Assembly: GCA_000750105.3 (NCBI GenBank)
Contig: JPHH03000039.1
Span: 1-64,000, forward strand
DNA length: 64,000 nt
Direction of reading: 5' to 3'
Origin: Tolypocladium sp. Sup5 PDA-1
Taxonomy: Eukaryota; Ascomycota; Sordariomycetes; Hypocreales; Ophiocordycipitaceae
Shown piece after piece: positions 22,085 to 33,354 of the stretch (the stretch's first letter is position 1; each line of letters starts with the position of its first letter). The position numbers and the translations under genes are program-made. The notes under the pieces were generated by a model that was given only the letters and a program-made list of their open reading frames with translations, made no database searches and was not told where the DNA came from.

Positions 22085-23580
22085 CTTTAGCACGCTAATG
22101 GTTGCACTAAAGAGCATTGTTGGCCAGCGCGTTGAGTGCCGCCGTTGAAGTCGCAGACGGCCGACAATGCCGGAGGCCACCTGCTGTCTGTCGGACCCGG
22201 GTCGGCGGTCTCCACAACCAGAACCCACGGTAACAAACCATTCTCAACATTGAACCCCCCCTCCCTCTGCATACGAGCCAGTAGGCAGCCGTAGCTGTCC
22301 AGCCGGCAGATAAAGGCGGCAGGGGAGTCGACTCGAGTCGAACAGCAACGGATACGTGTCGGCCCCCGGCCAACATCGTGTCCAACGGTGCGCCGATTCG
22401 AACCGAGGGAACTGCAGAGCCTGAGCCTGTGTTCGACAAACGGCGTTGGGAGCCTCGCCCGTGGTGTTGGTAGGAGATTGGGTGCCGTGGACGGGTCCAG
22501 CGCCTCGGGATCACCCACACACCCACAACGGGATGCCATGGACCAGGGTATGCCGCCAGACCTGTAGGTGAATGAGATCTGTCATATATCTCTTGTTTAG
22601 GCCCTGGCCAGCAACCACTGACGGCCACGGACCTTCCACTCCCACTGCGGCGTTACCTGCGTACGAGCGGAGAACTAAGCTCCAAAGGCTAAAGGCTTGG
22701 GCAGCCGGGCCAGAGATGACTGGCTTTCCCTACGTCTGGGGTAAGGATGGCCTTAACAGGGCAACATCCCTCCATCGAAGACGACGCATGATGGCCCTGC
22801 ACATTGTCCTCGCACGTCCTGCCTCTGCAGCAGCCGCTCTCCGTCGCTCCCCCTCTACTCCGTACTGCCGCTCCCGTTTCTTCTGCGTCCTTTTTGGAAT
22901 TCCGTCCAAGCTCGCGATCGACTTTCTTTTGCCCGGATCTCGGTGACCCGGTCCGAGAAACGTGGCGCTCCCCGCCGGGGCACGCTTCTGCCGTCCGAGT
23001 CACTCGACGGTTTCTGGTTATCAGGGAGTGATCGCCCATTTCCTGGCGCTTGGCGCGATCCTCGATCCCGCCCTAGCCTGGTAGTGTCGGCCCATTCGCA
23101 GGGGTGTGCCGTGTTGGCACCCTCTGGCGGCGCTGTCACGCTGTCTTGACTGCCTAGCACGAGTGAGCACGGCGTGCGAAGACGTACATGTGAGCTCTCG
23201 ACGGCGCCAATGCCTGCCCGCCTGTCCCGTACTCTCACGAACAGGCCATCTCAGACATTCCGCCTCCTCGACTGTGCCTTACTGGCTACCGGATCTGCGT
23301 TATTCGTCGATACGCACAGTACACGCATTCCCTGTGCCCCCGCAATCGCGGACTTGGGAGTTGGCCATCTCCACCATCACCGGCAACCAGGTCAGGGCCG
23401 ACTTGCAGAACCCGCGCGGTCAAGGTTGGCTCAGGCACGGGCGCCGTTGGGACGTGCCCAGAACCCCGATCTGAGCATATCCAGACGAGACCGGCGGCAT
23501 TGGCCCGTTCGAATGGGCGCCCTGGCGCTAGGGTGCGCCAGCCTACTCTTGTTCATGCTCGACGAGCAACAGCACTGACC

Positions 23581-25020
23581 ATGTCTTCGGCTCCAGGGCA
23601 CTGTCCACACATGTCGAATGCCAGGAGACAAGCCGCCAGAACCCAATCTCCCATGTCTTCCTCCGCCATCAACATAGAAGCTCGTGGGCATGGAGGCTTT
23701 GAAGCCATGTCTCTCCCATATAATGACTGGGTCCCCGACCAGCACGGCCACGTCCTCCACCACCACCACCACACCCACGCTCACGTCGTCAGCCCAACTC
23801 ACCGAGGCCCTCGACTACCTCCTCCGGAGAGCCTCGTGACCGGAACACCGAGTATATTATACCCCCATCATCCTTCATCCCCCATGTCTGCCGCGACTCT
23901 GTTTCAGGATCGACGGAGCGCCAATACTTCACCCCACGCTTCCCATCCGTCGTTCCCTCCGCTGCCTTCCACCTTCACCGGTGCCGCTCGCGACGTAGCA
24001 TCTCCGCACGGCCGGCTCCCATTGCCGCTTGGCCAGGAGGCCTGGGCACTGCCACCTGTAACGGTTGCTGGATCCGACGCCTCGCACGACCGAGCACCGT
24101 CTCGACACACCTGGGAACCACTATCACCAGCAACCCCCCCGCCATCATCACTACGCAGGCATCGCCACCACTTCCAGAGAGCCGAAGCGCCTCGTGACGC
24201 TCAGCAGTCACGGCAACAGATACCATCACCTGTTCCTCCACTGAGCCAGGCTCAGAAACCGCTATCCCCTTCAGCGGCTCGGACTCGACCGGCCGCAGAC
24301 GGTACGGCTATACCTGGAATGACGAATCTTCTGGGTACCGGCAGAGCGCAAGCCTTGAACGACATCAGGTTTAGGTTAAGTCTGCGGCAACAACCCAAGG
24401 CGGCACGGGCATGCGGATTCGGCGACAGGGACAGGCGTGTCATAGATCCGCCGCCCATTGTCCAGCTCATCATTGAGAGCTCCAGCATGACAGAGGATGA
24501 GGTTCGGTCATACTTGCGCTACGAGAGCTACATCATGAACTGCGCCATCTGCGACGAGTCGGGTACGCGCGATGCGTCCTTTATGCCGGAGGAATATCAG
24601 CACCAGCGCCGGCTGATGGGGTCCCTCGTGGGCACCCCCTTCGTTGGACAGGACGAGCAAGGGGTGGAGGGATGCTTCTTCTGCTTCTCCGACCTCTCGT
24701 GCCGCACTCCGGGCGCCTTCCGACTGAAGTTTACTCTGATAATGATAGACCCGAGCCGTGCTGGCATGGTCAGGCACTTCCCCATCCTGACGGAGACTTT
24801 GAGCGAAGTCTTCCACGTGTACAGCGCCAAGGAGTTTCCGGGGATGCTACCCAGCAGTGACCTGGCCAAGCGCCTCAAAGAACAAGGCTGCATCATCTCA
24901 ATCAAGAAGGGCAACGATAAATTAAAGAACGCAAGAGGTCAAGACGACCTGTCTGAGAATGACGATGACGGAGGCGGGAGCTCACAGGGCCAGCGGAAAC
25001 GGCGCACGGTTCGGGACTAG
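23581..25020 (+). CDS. velC: Velvet-domain developmental regulator, VelC type
   Basis: Intronless, 479 aa. Velvet factors are fungal nuclear regulators with an NF-kappaB-like DNA-binding fold that link sporulation, sexual development and secondary metabolism. The N-terminal half (1-255) is Pro/Ser/His-rich with a His tract (HVLHHHHHTHAH, about 57-68). The velvet domain occupies about 258-455: FRLSLRQQPKAARACGFGDR, then DRRVIDPPPIVQL, FFCFSDLSCRTPGAFRLKFT and VYSAKEFPGMLPSSDLAKRL. A charged tail with KKGND and QRKRRT follows. The ACGFGDRDRR stretch occurs in VelB and VelC. A single uninterrupted velvet domain at the C-terminus of a protein of about 480 aa, without the VelB insertion, favours VelC. 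VosA differs at the loop before the PPP motif. The start ATG at 23581 is the first in frame; upstream frame lacks an ATG. Confidence 0.85.
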   Translation: MSSAPGHCPHMSNARRQAARTQSPMSSSAINIEARGHGGFEAMSLPYNDWVPDQHGHVLHHHHHTHAHVVSPTHRGPRLPPPESLVTGTPSILYPHHPSSPMSAATLFQDRRSANTSPHASHPSFPPLPSTFTGAARDVASPHGRLPLPLGQEAWALPPVTVAGSDASHDRAPSRHTWEPLSPATPPPSSLRRHRHHFQRAEAPRDAQQSRQQIPSPVPPLSQAQKPLSPSAARTRPAADGTAIPGMTNLLGTGRAQALNDIRFRLSLRQQPKAARACGFGDRDRRVIDPPPIVQLIIESSSMTEDEVRSYLRYESYIMNCAICDESGTRDASFMPEEYQHQRRLMGSLVGTPFVGQDEQGVEGCFFCFSDLSCRTPGAFRLKFTLIMIDPSRAGMVRHFPILTETLSEVFHVYSAKEFPGMLPSSDLAKRLKEQGCIISIKKGNDKLKNARGQDDLSENDDDGGGSSQGQRKRRTVRD

Positions 25021-25628
25021 ATGGGGCGTGGACCACAAGCATCGAAAATCCACGGGAGGGATGTGACGGCATGGGGCGGCACGGCATGGACGAAGGCTAG
25101 ACGAGCGAGACACGCTGCTGGAGGACTGCATGTTGATGACTGGAGACGAGCCTCATATGAGTGAGCTGCGTCGCATCTTGTTTGTTCCATCATTGGGATT
25201 TTCATCCTATTCCTATTATAATTATACCCCGTCCGCCATCTTTCGGATTTGTACCTTATACAAGGGGCCATCGGCGAGATCCTTGTAGTTTTCAGCATTA
25301 AGGAATTCCACTCTGTTGTCGACTTGTCGGCCTCAGCGGACCTGGGGAACTTGGCATGCAATACGTCCGTAGGTAGGGAGCAAAAAAGCTCGACGTTTGC
25401 AGTGTGGGACACCGGCTTCGAGTCAATCAACCTAATGAGCACTTCGTCGCTCGTCTATCATGGCCAGATGAGGATCCTTATGGTTGGGTCGCTGCTTTTC
25501 TCCTGCGACCAAGACGTTCTGTGTGAGTTGTCACCTGCACGGCGGGCCCGTACAAGACAAATAATCCGTCAGCGGCCGACCGCTTTGGTGGCTGTCAAAT
25601 AAAGCACAACTGACACGGAGCCCCGTCG
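25021..25628. other. Convergent spacer between velvet and phosphoesterase genes
   Basis: About 600 bp carrying the two 3' UTRs. An AATAAA at 25598-25603 reads on the plus strand and could serve the velvet gene only with a long 3' UTR. Nothing else is seen. Confidence 0.5.
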
Positions 25629-26612
25629 TCACTTTATCGGCACGCATACGACTTTGGAGGGATCGAATGCATCGTCTCGCTTGTCCTCCTCGTCCTGCAT
25701 CGGGGGTGCGAGGCCGGGGAGCCTGTAGCCGCGTTGGTTGCTGACGACCCGGACGCCGGAGGCCTCAAAGTCGCACGAGTAGTGCGTGTGGCCGTATATC
25801 CAAGAGTTGACAAGATCCCACTTGCCCACCGTCAAGACGTCCGTCGCAAATGCAGAGGTCCAGGCGTTTTGGAGGTGCTCTGGCCTCGATGTGCCCTGGA
25901 CCAACGGCGCGTGATGGGTAATGACCACGACCGATCTCTCAGCGGGGGCAGCATTACCAGCGCCGGTTTCGTGGCGGGCCTGTTGCGAGATGGTTTCCAG
26001 CTCGGACCGCAGTGTTTGCAATTCGGCCCTGAGCCACCGGAGATCGGACCTGTGGGCGTCGTTGTGGTCCTCCACTATCCAATCCTTGACCTTGCGAAAG
26101 TCGGCGACCTTGCTCGCCACGATATCTCTGTCCTCAGCCGGGACGCTCGACCACAACGTGCACCCGAGAATTGTGACAGCACCGCCTCTGATGTCCGCCC
26201 TCGTCTGTTGGAGGAGACACAGCTTGCCGCCCAGGCTCGGCTCGTCCTCCATCTTCTGCGCAGTGCTCAGGCCCGTGGCAAAGTCGAGGCTGTAGAACTC
26301 GTGGTTTCCGAGGACGAGGAAGACGCGCGTGTAGCGCTCCGTCTGGCGGCGCAGGAAGCCGAGGTACGTGTCGTAGTCGGCCAGGCAGCCGACGTCACCG
26401 GCGAGGACGAGGTACGGCGCCGTGACAGGGAAGTCGAAGCCGGCGTACTGTTGGCCCACCTCGAGGTGCAGGTCAGACATGACCTGGAGCGATATGCATG
26501 GTGGCGGTGATGGTGCTGGCGCTGGTGATGGGGATGCGGCTGCGGCTGGGGTCGCGGGCTGGCTGCCGGCGTCCTTGTTCGACGGGAAGAGCCTGGTGAC
26601 GAGACGCCTCAT
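25629..26612 (-). CDS. Calcineurin-like metallophosphoesterase
   Basis: 327 aa, single exon. All five blocks of the metallophosphoesterase superfamily are visible in order: SDLHLE (Asp47, His49), GDVG, GNHE, THHAP and GHTH. The di-metal site should therefore be intact. The N-terminal 35 residues are basic and then Ala/Pro/Ser-rich, probably flexible and possibly a targeting segment. The family covers phosphatases, nucleases and phosphodiesterases, and the substrate is not told by the motifs. Fungal homologues of this length are annotated only as Ser/Thr-phosphatase-like or calcineurin-like hydrolases. The gene lies divergent to the amidohydrolase gene across a 0.9-kb spacer, with no evident functional link. 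Confidence 0.88.
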   Translation of the reverse strand: MRRLVTRLFPSNKDAGSQPATPAAAASPSPAPAPSPPPCISLQVMSDLHLEVGQQYAGFDFPVTAPYLVLAGDVGCLADYDTYLGFLRRQTERYTRVFLVLGNHEFYSLDFATGLSTAQKMEDEPSLGGKLCLLQQTRADIRGGAVTILGCTLWSSVPAEDRDIVASKVADFRKVKDWIVEDHNDAHRSDLRWLRAELQTLRSELETISQQARHETGAGNAAPAERSVVVITHHAPLVQGTSRPEHLQNAWTSAFATDVLTVGKWDLVNSWIYGHTHYSCDFEASGVRVVSNQRGYRLPGLAPPMQDEEDKRDDAFDPSKVVCVPIK

Positions 26613-27525
26613 GATTTCTGTGTGTCTGTCTTTTCCCTTTTCGTGCGTATGGGACGATGTTTATGCGGGTGAGAGAGCAGACGGGCGGACAATGTGACGG
26701 CGAGGGCCCATTGGGTGGTGTCCCCAGCAGTTTGCAGGTGAACCGACTCGTCGGGAAGTGCCTCGTCACAAGAATCGGGCTTGACGACGCCAAGGGATGC
26801 AGGTGTCGATTATCACAGAGCAACACACATCCGAAGAGAGTCGGCTTGCTCGCCGACGCTGGGGCTCTTTGTGAGGAGGGGGTGGGCTCGGGGACTGAAC
26901 CAGGCTCGCTGAAGCCACACGCCATAGAGTTCAGGCTGGGGCCTGTGAAGAGTCAACGCGGTTTTCTAGTTCTGCGGCCCTGGGTCCAAGAGACCGCTAG
27001 CAGGAACTGCGCAGGCATGATTGTGGTGCCGCCCGAGTTGGTGAAGCAAATCAATGGTGGTTAAGTGCTCGTGACGAATACAATGATGAGTTTCGTTCCT
27101 GGATCTTGAGCCCGGGCCGTCAAGATGAGGACCGCGTGGGGAAGGAGAGCTCGCTACCACGTTAGGAAGGTGGCGCCTGTCACCGCGGGTACGGCTTCCT
27201 CGACTCCATCCACCATCCACCATCCACCATCCACGCAGAGACGCCATACAGGCAACCAACCACGCGATTAATCCCTTGATGAGCATGCTTCTCGGTTGAC
27301 GCCGGCGCTGAAGGTTCCACGAGCATCTGGCAACCGATTAATATCGCCTGACGCGTAAGCACGCTAGGCGCAGACGTTTGTGACCTGCCTGTCTTGTATG
27401 GACTCGTGCCACTGAGACCTCGGCTGCCTTGCCATTCCTCTGCTCTCCCGACTGCACAACCTAATAGCAACTTGGGCATTCTGCATCGATACCTTCGCCC
27501 CGAAGTCAAAAAGCGCATAAGAAAC
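26613..27525. other. Divergent promoter region, phosphoesterase / amidohydrolase
   Basis: About 0.9 kb between two divergent start codons. It contains a (CCATCCA)4 tandem repeat at 27206-27233. A five-codon upstream ORF (27398-27415, ATG GAC TCG TGC CAC TGA) lies 110 nt before the amidohydrolase start. Confidence 0.6.
27206..27233. repeat. (CCATCCA)4 tandem repeat
   Basis: Four perfect 7-nt units in the divergent promoter region. Confidence 0.9.
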
Positions 27526-30500
27526 ATGCCCGACGACGACATGCAAAAGGCCTCGCTTCTTCCGCAGCATGGCGCCGCGCCGCCGCCGTATGAAGCAAAG
27601 GCATATCCACGCCAACGACGAGGTCGGTACACGATCCGCGTGCACGAGTTTTGGACCATTATTGGCGTCAACGTCTACGCGCTGCTCTGTATTTTGGTAT
27701 TTTTGTGCCTTTTTCTGGTCGCAGGCGATGTGTTGCCGCATCGTGGGGCTGGGCCAGCACCGTCGTCGACTCTGAAGCGCTTCCAAGACGCAATTGCTCA
27801 GTGCGATGCCATTTCCCAGCTGCCGACTCGGGAAGATGCAACGACAAGGAAGACCAACTTGAGGTGGAACCCTGCAAGCGGCCAGAACGAGACCATCGTC
27901 CTCCGGAATGCGACCCTGTTCGACGGAGAGGCTTTCCTGCCTGGCGCCGTAGATATTACTTTTTCCAAGGGCTTGATCGTGTCCATATCAGAAGCCTCGC
28001 ACAAGAGTCGGAGTCAGAGCGATGCCATTGGGCATGACCTTCACGGCCGCTACGTGACCCCGGGCCTGGTCGATATGCATTCGCACCACATGATCGCGTC
28101 GTGGCCCCAGGCCGAGGCCAGGGCTGACGAGAATGAGATGAATGCCTTGACCAAGGCATTAACGCCCATGGTCCGTGTCATTGATGGACTAAAGGCCTAC
28201 GACACAGCCACGAATATCATCTGCTCCGGTGGCATCACGACATCTCTCATCATCCCAGGCTCCGCCAATATCATCGGCGGGGAAGGCACCGTCGTCAAGA
28301 ACGCGCTCTACTCCGGAGAGCACCATGAGCCGGTGGTGGAAGATCTCCTGCTTGAGCGGGGGATCCCCCCCGACGAGCGGCGTCGATACGTAAAGATGGC
28401 GTTTGGGGAGAACCCAACGAGAGTTTGGGGACACACTCGCATGGGTGTCGCATGGCGCCTGCGAGATCATTTTCAGAAGGCCAAGGAGCTGAAGGAACGG
28501 CAAGACGATTATTGCGACCTGATTTCTAATAATCGCGATGCAAAGGCGGCAGACAAGGTCAATTTTGTCCACAAGAATGGAAGCTTCCCGTTCCAACTGG
28601 ATCTCGACACGTCGATCGGTATCCTCCGGGGACGAGTCATTGTGCAGAACCACAACTACGAGCAGGAGGACATGGAGACCATGCTACGGATCAGCCACGA
28701 GTTTGGGTACCGAGTCCGGGGCTTTCACCATGCCGCCGAAGCGTGGCAGATACCGGAGATGCTCAAGGAGCAGGGCGAAAACGTCACACTGGCCATATTT
28801 GCAGAGTTCAGCTTGTACAAGTGGGAGTCGTACTCGCCGAGTCTCTATGCTGGGCACATCCTCGACAAGCACGGCATTCCGGTCGCGTACAAGTCCGATC
28901 ATGTTACTGGACCTATGAATGCGAAGTATCTGGCGTCTCAGGCAGCCATTGGCCATTCGTTTCATCTCCCCGAGGACAAGTCTCTTCAGGCCATCACGTC
29001 CATTCCGGCAAAGGCAATCGACCTTGATCACCGGGTCGGATACTGCCGCCCAGGATACGATGCAGATCTCGTGGTTTGGGACTCGCATCCACTTTCTGTC
29101 GGAGCAACGCCTTTGCAAGTCTTTGTCGATGGAATCCCGCAACTGAACGACTCCAAGGTCAAGGAGAGCATGGGGATGACACTCGCAGCAGCAACGATGG
29201 CCAATGATGCTTCGCAAAGTAAGCCACAAATTCGATATGAGCCGGAAGATGGCCTCAGGAATGAGACATGCTCTCTCGCGGCTGAAGGGGCACAGAGTTT
29301 CATTATCAAGGGCATTTGCAAGACCTTCTTGGAGAATTATCCCGAGTTGGCCGCGTCTGTGACGGAGCAATCCGAGGAGCCTCTCGACCTCGTAATCGAC
29401 AGTGGTAACATTGTCTGTCTCGGGCCAACCCAGGTTTGCGCAGAGAAGACCAAAGCCCTGGAAGCGGACGGAAGAGCTCTGAAACTGTCCCTACAAAATG
29501 GACACGTCTTGCCAGGCCTCACTGCTGTGGCCAAAGCATTGGGTATGAGGGAGATTGCCACGGAAGATGAGACTGGTGACGGCGACGCCAAGGGACAGAA
29601 GATTGGCGACCCTGACAGCGTGGCCTATGCCAAGCATGGCATTTGGCTAGACGGCAAGTCGTTTGCTCGGGCTCGCATGGGCGGAGTGACACGAGCCATC
29701 ACAGCCCCTGTGAGGGAATCGGGCGGCATGGTGCAAGGTGTCAGCGCGGAGATTCTCACCAGCGGCAAGAAGAGCCTTCTCGATGGCGGCATTGTTCAGG
29801 ACGATGTGGCCCTGCACCTGGTTCTCGACGAAGGCACCAAGGCGTCGGAGGACACGGTTGGCGCCGGAGTGCAGCACTTGCGCAAGATGCTGCAGGATGG
29901 CAAGGGCAAACATAATGCGACGATATATGGCAAGGTGCATCGCGGTGAGCTGGCGCTGGTGGTGACGAGCCACAACAAGGTACGTTTGCCGCACAGCAAG
30001 ATACGCTTAACAGCTTCACACTGACACAAGATACGTATTGCAGTACGATTTGCAGCAGCTCATCATGATTAAGAGGGATTTTCCAGGCACGAAACTCGTC
30101 ATCATGGGCGGAAAGGAGGCCCCATACGTGAGTAGCTTGAAACAATCCAGGGTCCTCGTGGAAAATGAAGTCTGATGGCGGGGAACAGGTCGCAAAGGAC
30201 TTGGCCGCGGCCAAGATCCCGGTGATCCTCACCCAGAACAGACCTTCAGGTGATCAATTCCGAAGCAGGGATGCCGTCATTGGGCCTCCCCTCAGCCGCA
30301 GCATTGCTAGTCATCTGACAGAGGCTGGCGTCACCTTTGCACTTGCAATTGCCGAGGAGTGTAAGTTCCCCATGGGAGCGTTGCTACCGTTGCACTACTG
30401 ACCCGGCATTTCCCTCTATAGTCATGCCTGTGGATTATCGCCTCAATAGTCTGGGTCCCGAAGCCGGGTGGGCGGCCAAATACGCCGGCCTAAACGAACG

Positions 30501-30681
30501 AGAGACGGTACGGCTGGTTACTACAAACGTCGAGTCGATACTGGGCCTGAAAAAGAGCAAGGACCTGGTTGTTTTCGAGGGCAACCCGCTGCAGTACGGA
30601 GCGACGGCTGTGCTGTCGTTTCACGCAGATGCGGAGACGGGAAAGTTGGAGGTGGCTACTTGCTTCCCAAGAGAGGAATGA
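27526..30681 (+). CDS. Membrane-anchored tandem amidohydrolase (CE9-like), second lobe degenerate
   Basis: Four exons (27526-29979, 30044-30127, 30189-30360, 30422-30681) give 989 aa; all joins keep frame. After a cytosolic N-terminus there is one membrane anchor (about 43-66, VNVYALLCILVFLCLFLVAG), making a type II membrane protein. The first amidohydrolase lobe (about 95-590) is complete: PGLVDMHSHH with the HxH pair (H185, H187), GFHHAAEAW (H401, H402), KSDH (D458) and the composite-domain ending DADLVVWDSHPL. The second lobe (about 630-985) repeats the layout but has GHVLPGLTAVAKAL in place of the HxH motif (A669 and A671), MGGKEAP in place of the His segment and TQNRPSGDQF in place of the Asp loop. 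It ends KDLVVFEGNPLQYGA. Fungal homologues are often labelled carbohydrate esterase family 9. Substrate unknown; a hydrolytic role rests on the first lobe only. Confidence 0.85.
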
Positions 30682-33354
30682 GGTATCACAGAGTATCGCA
30701 ACATAAGTTATGCGCGAGTGAGCTGGGAAGCAATGGTTGGCTACGATTGCCTCATGTACATGTAGCCTGGCAACCGTCGTGTAGCGTCCATGTATATCAT
30801 GTTTGGCAAGTGACGATATAATGAGCCGCCTGCTAAGAATAAAACTCAATTGGATGAAGCGGGTTTGCAGACTAACAACACTAACGTGTGATGTCAGGGC
30901 GCTTAAAATGTAGTGGTGAGGTCATGGCCAAGCAGGCGGCTCGAGGCGGCATCAAGGCCAGCTGACAAGGGTGCCGCGCCGAGACGTGAAACTGGGACGA
31001 AGGGGTGGCTGCGAGAAGCTGGAGTTGGTTTACATGTGTGTGACGGTAATGACGGGCCGCGTTGAAGGCGACCAACAGACGGCATCAATGTGCATGTGTT
31101 GCACGGATGGCTTGTTGGACTGTGAGGGACGCGGCGGCGGATGCTCGTCGCTGCGGTGTTTCAAGGACTACGGGCTGGCTCGTTGAGATGGGCAAGAAGA
31201 GATGAGCGAGAGATGGGTTGGGCCGCCATTGAAAGAAGCATCAGACCAACAAGTGTTGGCCACGAGGCCCCGCGTCTGTCACCTCGAATTCCGTGAAACT
31301 TGACAGCTGTTGCTGGTCGTGGAGAAAGAGATGGCGCATGCCCTTGGATTGCGGCGTTTACTGCCAGGGTAGGACGATGCTTCCCCATAGTGCGGCGTAT
31401 GCCCTGTCCTTCATCTCATATCCGACGCCCTGGTGTTTCTTGTTCTGAACCACGCAGATCGGAGCAAACAACGGTGGCTAAACGAGCCAATCGGCTCTGG
31501 GCGCCTGGCCCCTCCGAATAGCGCGTTTCAGCGTAAGGCGGCAGCGCGCCCGCGTGGGGAGACCAGGCCAGGTGCTGGGAATACGAGTACTTGTACTTCG
31601 TAGGGGCAATTTCATACCTTACGGTACCTTAGGTAGGTACTTTTTAGGCCTGGGGTTTGATTTTCACCGGCGCCTGTCGACTTGCCCCCGTTGAAACCGC
31701 AAACACGATCCTCCAGCAAGAGTGGTTCATCCAACGTCCAACGGCGCAGCCACATGGGCTCCGACGCAACCAACAAACCGGCAACGGCACAGCCCAGACG
31801 TTCGGAGCAGCTGCTGCAAGTGTCGCTGCCCGTGCTACCCACCACCATGTGAGGGGCATGGCGAACCGATAAGCACCTCGCAGATGGCGACCTGAACCTC
31901 GGAGCCGGACGAGGGCATCTCTTGTCTGCATCGACACCTTCCTGGCAAACGCCCGACCGTTTGGCTTGCTTAACGTTTACTTAACGTTTGCACCAGTGAG
32001 GGCGCCATCCGATCTGCCCTTCGAACCCATTCCAGCCGCCCGTGATCTGCAAATCGCCGCCTAGCCCCCTGTCATGGAAGAGACATTGTTTCAGATCCCC
32101 TTTTAGCTCCACGCCGCAGGGGGCCACCCAGCCAGCATCGCTCACAGCCGCTCGCTCGCAACTTCACAGCCACAAGCTACGAAGTACAACTTACGACCAA
32201 CACTCTTCAGAGGCACAGGCCCGTCGTCAAAGTCTGCTGTGAGGGTTGCCATCCGGAGTGATATCTGACGCAGGCGTTGATGCTGTGCTCTTCGAGGCCG
32301 GCACATGCAGGGCATCGTCGGTGAAAACCTGCTTCCCTGGGCTCATCCACAGTGCCTTGCCATCTCTCGTCCCTTCCAGCTGGGCTCGCACAACAGCTTT
32401 TTTCGCGCCTTGTCGCCCCACAGACGTTGGCCTCTGCTCTACGGATATCAGTGCATGAGTTCCATAAGGTAGTGAGTGCATGGGGCCCGCAGCGAATCAC
32501 AGCCCCGAGCCTAGCTGCCCGCCAGCGCGAGGCTTATGCAGGAACACGACTCTCCTCGGACGCTGAGGCGGCCGTCTTCAGCGGCCCCCAAAGCTGTTGG
32601 CTGCTGGCTGGCTGGCGATGCTCTAGAGCCCCGTTGCGGTGCCGCCCAGCGGTCCGGGCCCGAGCCCGTGTGGGTGGTCCTGGGCAATTATGGAGGGTTT
32701 ATCTCGACCCAGGCTGCGAGTGCTAACTCGACCCCTGACCATGGATTCCAGCGTGGCATGGCAAGCATGCCCCCGTGATGGCATATCCCAGCCAGGCATT
32801 AACTGCTGGCAGTGGCACCGCACCGCACCGCACCACGACGGCCCCCAGTTCTTCTTCGTCTGTGAGGCCAATGGCCAAGTCAAGTTTGTTTCTTGGGCAG
32901 GGGCCAGGGCTAGGAACTCTCCTCCCCACCAGGTGAGCCCTCTATTACTCCGTACACCCAATGTGTTGGCTCTTCAAACCTCCTCCTCCTCCTCCTCCTC
33001 CTCCTCCTCTCTTCTCCTCCTCCTCTTTATCCTCAAGGTGCCCTTCTTCTTCTTTACCTTTTCTCCTTTGACTATCCTTTGAAAGCTGCTGAGCACCTGC
33101 TTTCCTTCACTTCGACCCAAACAGCCAGCCGAGCTCTGTTTGTTCCATTCATTACTTCGACAGCGCCAAGTCTTGGTCACTCGCGACTGTCCAACCACAT
33201 TCACTTCGTTCCTTTTCAACGGTGCTCTGGTATCACCGCCTGCTGCTCTCAGCGACGTCTCAGCGACAGCCTTATCCATTTCCCAACCCAAGTTCACCAC
33301 TTGACTTTCCCATCAACTCGAAACCAAGCGACACTCTGCATCTCGACTGCCAAG
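30682..33354. other. 2.7-kb intergenic region
   Basis: No supported gene. An AATAAA at 30838-30843, about 160 nt after the amidohydrolase stop, is a credible polyadenylation signal for that gene. A TACCTTACGGTACCTTAGGTAGGTAC-type string lies at 31614-31640 and TACTCCGTA at 32946-32954. A long CCT/CTT pyrimidine tract at 32979-33010 and further T/C-rich sequence lead into the WSC gene, typical of a fungal core promoter and leader. The frame of the WSC gene stays open from 33079, but the stretch reads like leader sequence. Confidence 0.6.
32979..33010. repeat. (CCT)n pyrimidine tract in a promoter
   Basis: About ten CCT units some 350 bp upstream of the DUF1996-WSC start codon, continued by CTT/CTC-rich sequence. 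Confidence 0.85.

Larger units (their letters stand above)
17345..23580. other. 6.2-kb gene-empty region
   Basis: The longest non-coding stretch of the window. No reading frame in it shows a known domain or a credible exon chain; the longest, about 228 codons on the minus strand at 18814-19500, reads as unstructured sequence. It holds a cluster of TA(C/G)TCCGTA words at 21800-22084 plus copies at 20959 and 22856, and a (GCAGA)4 repeat at 21151-21171. A diverged relic, a long non-coding RNA or a far-upstream control region of the velvet gene all remain possible. Confidence 0.6.

Noticed and set aside
33079..33354. In-frame extension upstream of the DUF1996-WSC protein
   Set aside because: It would bury the clear signal peptide, and its sequence is pyrimidine-rich leader.
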